Positions 6,827 through 11,159 of a DNA stretch of 11,159 bases are shown in pieces; position 1 is the stretch's first letter; every line of letters starts with the position of its first letter. Origin of the DNA: Actinomycetes bacterium (lineage in GTDB: Bacteria > Actinomycetota > CALGFH01); assembly GCA_030152105.1 (NCBI GenBank), contig JASLIH010000556.1:1-11159 (forward strand). Direction: 5' to 3'. Made by a program: the position numbers and the translations under genes. The notes beneath the pieces are model-generated. The model searched no databases. It had not been told where the DNA came from and saw nothing but the letters and a program-made list of their open reading frames with translations.

Positions 6827-7039
6827 ATGGCGGATCAGCAGGACCTTCGCGGTTCCAACCTCGAGAAGGACCCCGCCGACTGGAAGACCGGCGACGAGCC
6901 GATGACCGGCGCCCAGGCGTCCTACCTTAGGACGCTCTCCGACCAGGCCAGCGAGCCCTTCGACGAGGAGCTGACCAAGGCCGAGGCGTCCCGGCGCATC
7001 GACGAGCTCCAGGCGCGCACCGGCCGCGGTCAGTCCTGA
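6827..7039 (+). CDS. DUF3072 domain protein
   Basis: The product is a 70-residue, hydrophilic, probably cytosolic protein. The C-terminal half, MTGAQASYLRTLSDQASEPF (26-45) followed by DEELTKAEASRRIDELQ (46-62), is the DUF3072 signature; the N-terminal 25 residues are polar and charged and include DPADWKTGDEP. Length is typical for the family. No catalytic motif, signal peptide or membrane helix is present, and the function of DUF3072 is not known to me. The domain resembles a small helical, DNA- or protein-binding module in which two helices flank the TLSDQA-DEELTKAEAS turn, but that is only a guess from pattern. The gene is alone on its strand, divergent from hisN, with a perfect LexA-type box over its promoter, so it may be induced by DNA damage. 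Confidence 0.88.
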   Translation: MADQQDLRGSNLEKDPADWKTGDEPMTGAQASYLRTLSDQASEPFDEELTKAEASRRIDELQARTGRGQS

Positions 7040-7215
7040 TCAGACGGCGGCCTGGTAGGAAGCAGGTCGGCGGCAGGCGGCAGTCAGCGGCAGGCGGCAG
7101 TCAGCGGCATCGCGCGGCGCCCCAGGCGGCCCCAGGCGGCCCCGAGCGGCACCAGGAGGCGGCACCAGGAGGCACCAGGCGGCACCGAGCGGCACCAGTG
7201 AGCGGCGGGGCGGCG
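7040..7215. other. Convergent, low-complexity intergenic region
   Basis: This 176-bp gap lies between the ends of the DUF3072 gene and the EamA-type transporter gene. From about 7068 to 7205 it is made of GGCGGCA- and CACCAG-like short repeats. I see no gene in it. No clear rho-independent terminator is present; an 8-bp CTGATCAG palindrome covers the DUF3072 stop codon. Confidence 0.6.
7071..7104 (+). repeat. Perfect 17-bp tandem duplication
   Basis: CGGCAGGCGGCAGTCAG occurs twice back to back, at 7071-7087 and 7088-7104. The sequence then decays into CGGCATCGCG and further related units (CCCCAGGCGG twice, GAGCGGCACCAG twice) up to about 7200. Confidence 0.85.
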
Positions 7216-8184
7216 TCAGGCGGCGGCCAGCAGGACGACGCCGGTGAGGGCGAGGACGACGCCGACGTTCTGGCCTCCGGACAGTCGTTCGCGCAGTAGC
7301 CAGCGGGCCAGGACGACGGTGGCGACCGGGTACAGCGACCCGAGCACCCCGACAACGGCCAGGTTGCCGGTGGTCGCGGCGTAGGCGAACAGCAGATTGG
7401 CCCCGGTGTCGCCGATGCCGACCAGCGCCACCGCCCCGATCCGGCGGCCCGGCCAGCGCAAGGCCGACCGCCGGCTCACGAGCGCGATCATTGACAAGAT
7501 CGCCAGCGAGCTCATCCTCGCCCCGGCGATCACCCAAAGCGGCGAACCATGGGATCCGGCGGTTCCGGCAGCGGCGACGGCTCCGGTCGTGGCGGCTGTT
7601 CCGGCGGTGCTGGCTGCCCCGGCGTCGACGAACACATAGAACAGCCCGAATCCCAGCGCCGACCCGAGTGCCATGGCCACGACCCGCCGGCCGCCCCTCG
7701 CCGAGCTCGCCGGACTCGCCGGACTCGCCGGGCTCGCCTGGTCCCCCTCGACGGCGGGGGGCGCGAAGCGCGCCGGGGTGTGGGGACGGGAGACGAGGAT
7801 GACGCCGGCGATGGTGGCGAGGACGCCGAGGGCGGCGAGGACTCCGGGTTGGTTGCCGGTGAGGAGAGCGGCGGCGACGGGAACGATGGCGCCGCAGGCG
7901 GAGATGGGGGCGACCATGGACATGGTCCCCTCGGCCAGGCTGCGGTAGAAGAGGACCAGGGCGCAGCCGCTGCCGACGCCGGCGGCGAGACCCCAGGCGA
8001 TCCCGGTGGCGGCGGGGCGGACGCCCTCGATCGCGAGGGCGATGGCGAGGGCGAGCGCGCCGGCCAGCTGGCTCCAGAAGGCGACGGTGAGCGCCGGGAG
8101 GCGGCGGGACTGGATGCCGCCGAAGAAGTCGGCGGCTCCCCAGCACAAGCCCGAGCTCAGGCCGAGCGGGACCCCGGCGTTCAA
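7216..8184 (-). CDS. EamA/DMT-superfamily transporter, two EamA halves
   Basis: The 322-residue inner-membrane protein has about ten helices in two homologous halves (about 5-131 and 168-322), the drug/metabolite transporter layout. Typical signatures are GLCWGAADFFGG (12-23) at the start of helix 1, FYRSLAEGTMSMVAPI (79-94) in the first half, and YAATTGNLAVVGVLGSLYPV in the second. The halves are joined by a Ser-Pro-Ala linker (150-160), and an Ala/Gly/Thr-rich loop (187-215) follows the first helix of half two; both look like low-complexity expansions. Members export or import amino acids, metabolites or drugs; the substrate cannot be told. The start is TTG at 8184 with no good Shine-Dalgarno, 21 bp after the small membrane gene, so translation may be coupled. 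It is probably controlled by the divergent XRE-cupin regulator. Confidence 0.85.
   Translation of the reverse strand: MNAGVPLGLSSGLCWGAADFFGGIQSRRLPALTVAFWSQLAGALALAIALAIEGVRPAATGIAWGLAAGVGSGCALVLFYRSLAEGTMSMVAPISACGAIVPVAAALLTGNQPGVLAALGVLATIAGVILVSRPHTPARFAPPAVEGDQASPASPASPASSARGGRRVVAMALGSALGFGLFYVFVDAGAASTAGTAATTGAVAAAGTAGSHGSPLWVIAGARMSSLAILSMIALVSRRSALRWPGRRIGAVALVGIGDTGANLLFAYAATTGNLAVVGVLGSLYPVATVVLARWLLRERLSGGQNVGVVLALTGVVLLAAA
7703..7738 (+). repeat. Four 9-bp units encoding the transporter linker
   Basis: Four tandem units close to GGACTCGCC (7703-7711, 7712-7720, 7721-7729, 7730-7738) lie inside the transporter gene. On the minus strand each encodes Ser-Pro-Ala or a variant, forming the linker between the two EamA halves. 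The array suits length change by slippage without breaking frame. Confidence 0.8.
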
Positions 8185-8205
8185 GGGTGCACGAAGGTCG
8201 CCGCC

Positions 8206-8358
8206 CTAACCCTTGTTCGAGTGGTGGCCAGACCAGCGGGGAAGGTGCGTGAGGCTCGGGCGGGAGGAGTGCTGGAGGCCGGGGCGAGTGTCGGCGGCGA
8301 ACAGGAGGGCGGCCAGGTCGAGGACGAGCAGGCTGAGGACGAGCCAGATCAGTTCCAT
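8206..8358 (-). CDS. Small single-helix membrane protein (50 residues)
   Basis: The 50-residue product begins MELIWLVLSLLVLDLAALLF, one hydrophobic helix with a central Asp, followed by a short polar tail rich in Ser, His, Arg and Pro (AADTRPGLQHSSRP onward). The ATG at 8358 is chosen because GGGAG lies five bases upstream; an earlier in-frame GTG at 8400 would add 14 polar residues and sits inside the control region. It is the first gene of the operon, 21 bp before the transporter, and may act as a small accessory or unrelated membrane peptide. I know similar tiny hydrophobic proteins in actinobacteria but no function for them. Confidence 0.7.
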   Translation of the reverse strand: MELIWLVLSLLVLDLAALLFAADTRPGLQHSSRPSLTHLPRWSGHHSNKG

Positions 8359-8392
8359 GGTCGCTCCCGGTCTTGTCGCGCTGTACGAGCGA

Positions 8393-8420
8393 CGTACCAT
8401 TACAGTGAACCTTTGGTACG
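8393..8420. promoter_or_regulatory. Inverted repeat CGTACCA-N14-TGGTACG, putative operator
   Basis: Perfect 7-bp arms at 8393-8399 and 8414-8420. The right arm overlaps the proposed -35 of the regulator's promoter, and the element lies at the predicted start of the opposite transcript, so a bound repressor could block both. Assignment to the XRE-cupin protein is inference. Confidence 0.5.
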
Positions 8421-8442
8421 ATCCATTGTACTACACTACAAT
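8413..8442 (+). promoter_or_regulatory. Predicted promoter of the XRE-cupin gene
   Basis: TTGGTA (8413-8418) and TACAAT (8437-8442) are separated by 18 bp and resemble -35 and -10 elements of the main sigma factor. Predicted start is near 8449, about 39 bases before the GTG at 8488. Confidence 0.5.
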
Positions 8443-8443
8443 G
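8424..8443. promoter_or_regulatory. Inverted repeat CATTGTA-N6-TACAATG formed by two -10 boxes
   Basis: Perfect 7-bp arms at 8424-8430 and 8437-8443 with a 6-bp spacer. Each arm contains a TACAAT -10 hexamer, one per strand, so the palindrome is either an operator, the by-product of two opposed promoters, or both. Confidence 0.6.
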
Positions 8444-8453
8444 AACCTGTCGA
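8425..8453 (-). promoter_or_regulatory. Predicted promoter of the small-membrane-protein/transporter operon
   Basis: On the minus strand TCGACA (8453-8448, one change from TTGACA) and TACAAT (8430-8425) are separated by 17 bp. Predicted start is near 8418, about 60 bases before the ATG at 8358. It overlaps the opposite promoter almost completely. Confidence 0.55.
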
Positions 8454-8477
8454 TCTAATTTATTGATACGGATGGGT

Positions 8478-8481
8478 GGAG
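8478..8481 (+). promoter_or_regulatory. Ribosome-binding site deciding the XRE-cupin start
   Basis: GGAG lies six bases before GTG 8488, which favours that start over the in-frame GTG at 8476 that overlaps this site. Confidence 0.6.
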
Positions 8482-8487
8482 CGGACA

Positions 8488-9090
8488 GTGCCGGAACCGG
8501 AAGACGTCAACGCCGCGGTGGGTCGGAACGTGCGGGGGCACCGCACGAGGATGGCCTGGACCCTGGAGGACCTGTCGGCCAGGGCGGGTGTCAGCAAGGG
8601 GATGCTGCTGCAGGTTGAGCAGGCTCGGACGAACCCGAGTCTGGCCACGATCTGCCGGCTGGCGACCGCGCTGGGGGTCTCCATCGCCAGTCTGGTCGAG
8701 GCGCCGGAGGTGCCGGGCGCCCGGGTGGTGCGGGCCGAGGAGGGGGTCACGCTCTGGACCGGGGGCCACAAGGGCAGTACGGCCCGGCTGATGGTCGGGT
8801 CGGGGACCTCGCAGCAGGTCGAGCTGTGGGACGTCCGGATGGTGGCCGGGGACGGGTTCAGCTCGGAGGGGCATCCGACGGGGACCCGCGAGCTACTGCT
8901 GGTGATCGAGGGCGAGCTCACTCTTGAGCTGGACGGCACTCCCCACCTGGTCGGTGCCGGCGACGCGATCGCCTTCGTGGCCGACCGCCCGCACGCCTAC
9001 CGGAACCACGGCGCCTCGCCCCTGCGGTACTCGCTCAGCGTCATCCACCGCGACCAGCCCGTCCGGCCGGTCCCAACGCCGCCGGCCTAG
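8488..9090 (+). CDS. XRE-family regulator with C-terminal cupin domain
   Basis: The 200-residue product is a one-component transcription regulator. The XRE helix-turn-helix spans about 11-70: GRNVRGHRTRMAWTLEDLSA (12-31), then RAGVSKGMLLQVEQARTNPS (32-51) and LATICRLATALGVSIASLVE. The C-terminal half (about 110-190) is a cupin barrel: GHPTGTRELLLVIEG carries the first motif with His and Glu, and GDAIAFVADRPHAYRNHG the second with His and Asn. The cupin is expected to sense a small ligand, and such proteins usually repress or switch a neighbouring metabolic or transport operon. The start is GTG 8488 because of the GGAG six bases upstream; GTG 8476 would add four residues. The gene diverges from the small-membrane-protein/transporter operon and probably regulates that operon and itself. 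Ligand is unknown. Confidence 0.88.
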   Translation: MPEPEDVNAAVGRNVRGHRTRMAWTLEDLSARAGVSKGMLLQVEQARTNPSLATICRLATALGVSIASLVEAPEVPGARVVRAEEGVTLWTGGHKGSTARLMVGSGTSQQVELWDVRMVAGDGFSSEGHPTGTRELLLVIEGELTLELDGTPHLVGAGDAIAFVADRPHAYRNHGASPLRYSLSVIHRDQPVRPVPTPPA

Positions 9091-9112
9091 CGCCTCGAGC
9101 GTCGAAGCCGGC
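9081..9112. terminator. Weak hairpin between convergent genes
   Basis: GCCGGC at 9081-9086 can pair with GCCGGC at 9107-9112 around a loop containing CTCGAG. There is no T-run, so it is only a possible bidirectional terminator for the XRE-cupin gene and the 55-residue gene. Confidence 0.2.
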
Positions 9113-9117
9113 CGGGC

Positions 9118-9285
9118 TCAGAAGGCGTCGTTGACGCTGTCCCGGGCCTGCTTGCGCTCGAGCTCCTCCAGGGCGTCCTCGCCGGCGTCGTCGCCGAGGC
9201 GGCGGGTCTCCTCTTCGAGGCGCTCGTCGCCGGTGTCGCGACCGGCGGCCTGGTTGTCGAATCCGGAACCGGCATCGGTGCTCAT
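9118..9285 (-). CDS. Small acidic helical protein (55 residues), function unknown
   Basis: The 55-residue product begins MSTDAGSGFDNQAAGRDTGD and continues with Glu/Arg/Leu-rich stretches such as ERLEEETRRLGDDAGEDALE and ELERKQARDSV. It is acidic, hydrophilic, without Cys or Trp, and its second half looks helical, possibly coiled coil. The ATG at 9285 has a strong GGAGG ribosome-binding site at 9293-9297, seven bases away, inside the end of the amidohydrolase gene, whose stop lies 4 bp upstream. This tight spacing and strong site make it a convincing gene despite its size. It is the last gene of the right-hand minus-strand operon. I do not recognise a family; it could be a small accessory of the amidohydrolase or an unrelated stress-type peptide. 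Confidence 0.75.
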   Translation of the reverse strand: MSTDAGSGFDNQAAGRDTGDERLEEETRRLGDDAGEDALEELERKQARDSVNDAF

Positions 9286-9289
9286 GAGG

Positions 9290-10528
9290 TCACCTCCCGA
9301 CGCCTACCCTGCCCGGTGGCACGGCGCGCAAACGGCCTCCTCCGGACTGGGCGGCGCCATAGTGGTCGAGGGCCTGGGTGGCGGTCTCGACCAGGATGCG
9401 GACGCCGACGGCGATCGCCCGCTCGTCCACGTCGAAGGAGGCGGCGTGGATGTCGAGGTCGGTGCCGGGGATGCGGACGCCGAGGCGGGCCATGGAGCCG
9501 GGGATCTCCTCCAGGTACCAGGAGAAGTCCTCCCCGCCCATGCTCTGGGGGGCGTTCAGGACGGCCTCGTCGCCGATGGCGCCGCGGGCGGCGGTGGCGA
9601 AGACGGCGGTTGCCTCCTCGTCGTTGACGACCGGGGGCGCCCCCCGCTGGTAGTCGAGGCGGTAGGTGACCTGGGGGTAGGGGCCGACGGTGGACTCCAG
9701 GATCCGCTCGACCAGCTTCTGGGCCTCGCCCCAGACGGCCCGGTCCAGCACTCGCAGGGTGCCCCTGGCCACGGCGGCGGTCGGGATGGCGTTGTGCACC
9801 GTCCCGGCCTCGATCGACCCGAAGGTGATGTTGAGGGCGGCCCTGGTGTCGACCAGGCGCGACAGGGCCGCCGGCAGGTCGGTGACCACCCGGCCGATCA
9901 CGTACACCAGGTCGGCGGTCAGGTGCGGGCGGGCGGTGTGCCCGCCGGGCCCGGACAGGTGGACCTCGACCAGATCGGAGGCGGCGGTGATGGCCCCGAC
10001 CCGGACCCCGAGGCGCCCCACCTCCAGCTTGGGGTCGCAGTGGAGGGCGTAGATGACGCTGACCCCTTCCAGCACCCGGTCGCCGATGACGTCGATCGAG
10101 CCGCCGGGCAGGCACTCCTCGGCCGGCTGGAACACGAGCCGGACCCGGCCGGGGAGCTGGTCGGCGTGCTGGGCCAGGGCCAGGCCGGCGCCGAGCAGGA
10201 TGGTGGTGTGCACGTCGTGGCCGCAGGCGTGGCAGACCCCGGGGACGGTCGAGCGGTAGGGCACGTCCTTCTCGTCATGCAGGGGCAGCGCGTCCAGGTC
10301 GGCCCGGAGGGCCACCGTCGGCCCGTCGCCGTGGCCAATGTCGCAGATCAGCCCGGTGCCCATCGACAGCAGACGGGGCCGGAGGCCGACGGCCTCCAGC
10401 CGGCGGGCGACCAGGGCGGTGGTCTGCCGTTCGGCCTTCCCGAGCTCGGGGTGGGCGTGGAGGTGCCGCCGGAGGTGGATCAGCTCGGGGTTGTGGGTGG
10501 CCAGGAACGCTGAGAGATCGAGAGTCAC
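9290..10528 (-). CDS. M20-family amidohydrolase (N-acyl amino acid / hippurate hydrolase type)
   Basis: The 412-residue cytosolic metal-dependent hydrolase cleaves an amide bond on N-acyl amino acids or related compounds. M20 motifs in order are HLHAHPELG (22-30), ALRADLDALPL (73-83), CHACGHDVHTT (99-109) with likely metal ligands Cys102 and His104, PAEECLPGGS (135-144) with Glu138, ALHC (161-164) with His163, the dimerisation-domain PGGHTARP, GTVHNAIP, and SMGGEDFSWYLEEIPG near the end with a last His in DIHAASFDVDE. This Cys-ligand pattern is that of the HipO/AmiA/IAA-amino-acid hydrolase group rather than DapE. The usual HDGHT is HDVHT here. About 25 residues of Gly/Arg-rich tail extend past the usual end. 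The GTG at 10528 overlaps the ligase stop as GTGA, so translation is probably coupled; no other ribosome site is seen. Confidence 0.9.
   Translation of the reverse strand: MTLDLSAFLATHNPELIHLRRHLHAHPELGKAERQTTALVARRLEAVGLRPRLLSMGTGLICDIGHGDGPTVALRADLDALPLHDEKDVPYRSTVPGVCHACGHDVHTTILLGAGLALAQHADQLPGRVRLVFQPAEECLPGGSIDVIGDRVLEGVSVIYALHCDPKLEVGRLGVRVGAITAASDLVEVHLSGPGGHTARPHLTADLVYVIGRVVTDLPAALSRLVDTRAALNITFGSIEAGTVHNAIPTAAVARGTLRVLDRAVWGEAQKLVERILESTVGPYPQVTYRLDYQRGAPPVVNDEEATAVFATAARGAIGDEAVLNAPQSMGGEDFSWYLEEIPGSMARLGVRIPGTDLDIHAASFDVDERAIAVGVRILVETATQALDHYGAAQSGGGRLRAVPPGRVGVGR
9293..9297 (-). promoter_or_regulatory. Ribosome-binding site for the 55-residue gene
   Basis: GGAGG (within GGGAGGTG) on the minus strand lies seven bases before the ATG at 9285. 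It sits inside the last codons of the amidohydrolase gene and is the main reason to call this small gene. Confidence 0.8.
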
Positions 10529-11159
10529 GGTATGGCTGGCTTTGGTGTGGGCGTCAGGCGATCGGTGCGGAGCTCCTCGACCAGGCTGTCAACTACGTCG
10601 GTCATGGCGCCCCCCGCGGCAATAACCTCACGCTGTCGGATGTAGCTCGGACCACGCTCCATGATGGCGAGCGCGTTGCGCAGCTCGTCGCTGCAGCCAA
10701 GCCGGCGGGCGACCGGCGCCAGCTCGTCGACGAGCTCCTCGATCGCCTCCCGGACCGGCTGGAGCCGGCCCTGGTCGTCGAGGATGATCTCGGCGTCGAG
10801 CCCGTACCGGGCGGCCCGCCACTTGTTCTCGCGAATGATCCAGCTCCTCGGGACCGGCAGCGTGTAGCCCCGGTCCATCAAGGTGTTCAGCCGGTCGACC
10901 AGGCATTGGCTGATGGCCGCCACGGTCGCGACCTCCCCCATCGTCGGCAGGCCGTCGCAGATGCGCAGCTCGACGGTGCCGAAGCCGGGGTGGGGCCGGA
11001 TGTCCCACCACACCTCGCGGATCGTGTGGATCGTCTTGGCCGAGATCAAGGTGTCCATGAACTGCTCGAACTGGTCCCAGCCGGAGAGCTGGTAGGGCAC
11101 GCCGGCGGTCGGCAGGCCCTCGAACACCTTGCTGCGGCAGGAGGCCAGCCCGGTGTCGG
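10525..11159 (-). CDS. ybdK: Partial YbdK-type carboxylate-amine ligase (GCS2 family)
   Basis: This is the C-terminal 210 residues of an ATP-dependent ligase; the N-terminal part is beyond the right edge. The family (glutamate-cysteine ligase type 2, GCS2) joins an amine to a carboxylate. E. coli YbdK has weak glutamate-cysteine ligase activity, and actinobacterial members include enzymes with other substrates. Family-matching segments are DTGLASCRSKVFEGLPTAGV at the edge, KTIHTIREVWWDIRPHPGFG, TVELRICDGLPTMGEVATVA, and RENKWRAARYGLDAEII, which match the GCS2 pattern IWWDIRP-TLEIRVCD-ENKWRA-RYG. A helical segment and a short Thr/Pro tail end the protein. The frame is open to the window edge. 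It is the first visible gene of an operon and overlaps the amidohydrolase start by 4 nt. Confidence 0.88.
   Translation of the reverse strand, partial: DTGLASCRSKVFEGLPTAGVPYQLSGWDQFEQFMDTLISAKTIHTIREVWWDIRPHPGFGTVELRICDGLPTMGEVATVAAISQCLVDRLNTLMDRGYTLPVPRSWIIRENKWRAARYGLDAEIILDDQGRLQPVREAIEELVDELAPVARRLGCSDELRNALAIMERGPSYIRQREVIAAGGAMTDVVDSLVEELRTDRLTPTPKPAIP

Larger units (their letters stand above)
8359..8487. promoter_or_regulatory. Divergent AT-rich control region of regulator and transporter operon
   Basis: The core (8393-8470) is clearly AT-richer than anything else in the window. It holds two opposed promoters, two inverted repeats and a direct repeat, described separately. TACAGTGAACCT (8401-8412) recurs as TACAATGAACCT (8437-8448), 11 of 12 bases identical and 36 bp apart. 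It lies between an XRE-cupin regulator gene and the operon that regulator probably controls. Confidence 0.65.

Noticed and set aside
7040..8146. Minus-strand open frame of 368 codons
   Set aside because: Overlaps the EamA-type transporter in another frame and is almost pure Arg/Pro/Gly; the transporter frame has helices and family motifs.
8215..8220. GTTCGA half-site of the LexA motif inside the small membrane gene
   Set aside because: No partner TCGAAC at the right spacing; a single hexamer is expected by chance.
8924..10513. Plus-strand open frame of 529 codons
   Set aside because: Antisense to the M20 amidohydrolase, whose catalytic motifs are all intact; the translation is Gly/Asp/Val shadow sequence.
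1..11159. CRISPR array, tRNA, insertion sequence or phage remnants
   Set aside because: No regularly spaced direct repeats, no tRNA-like cloverleaf, no transposase or integrase motif and no terminal repeats were seen by eye; an automated tRNA or IS search was not possible here.

Overview
The window is very GC-rich DNA with short intergenic gaps, frequent GTG/TTG starts, start-stop overlaps and proline-rich disordered protein tails. The HisN-type phosphatase, the DUF3072 protein and a TCGAAC-N4-GTTCGA LexA-type box all point to an actinobacterium (Actinomycetota). I cannot name the genus. There are no rRNA or tRNA genes, CRISPR arrays, insertion sequences or phage genes. It reads as ordinary chromosome with several unstudied small or membrane proteins.

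Layout, left to right. (1) From the left edge to 698, a minus-strand gene encodes a proline- and acid-rich disordered protein that runs off the window. It diverges from a plus-strand pair: a SAM-dependent O-methyltransferase (869-1522) and, 7 bp later, a membrane-anchored protein with an extracytoplasmic seven-repeat beta-propeller (1530-3035). (2) A minus-strand series occupies 3032-6729. In transcription order it is hisN, an SDR oxidoreductase overlapping hisN by 4 nt, an eight-helix membrane protein, and a three-helix membrane protein with a His-rich segment and an unrecognised C-terminal domain. That last gene meets the propeller gene tail to tail with overlapping stop codons. (3) A small DUF3072 gene (6827-7039, plus) diverges from hisN. 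A perfect LexA/SOS-type palindrome sits over its predicted transcription start, while hisN looks leaderless. (4) A low-complexity convergent gap with tandem repeats (7040-7215) follows. Then comes a minus-strand operon of a 50-residue single-helix protein (8206-8358) and an EamA/DMT-type transporter (7216-8184). These diverge from an XRE-cupin regulator (8488-9090) across an AT-rich control region with two overlapping opposed promoters and several inverted and direct repeats. (5) A minus-strand operon runs in from the right edge: the C-terminal part of a YbdK-type carboxylate-amine ligase (GCS2 family), an M20 amidohydrolase overlapping it by 4 nt, and a 55-residue acidic protein 4 nt further on.

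How the genes may work together. The XRE-cupin protein is the likely controller of both itself and the divergent small-membrane-protein/transporter operon. The ligase-amidohydrolase pair suggests making and breaking an amide bond on one small-molecule substrate. DUF3072 may belong to the DNA-damage regulon. HisN supplies the histidinol-phosphate phosphatase step of histidine synthesis away from any visible his cluster. The longest stretch without a gene is 176 bp (7040-7215).
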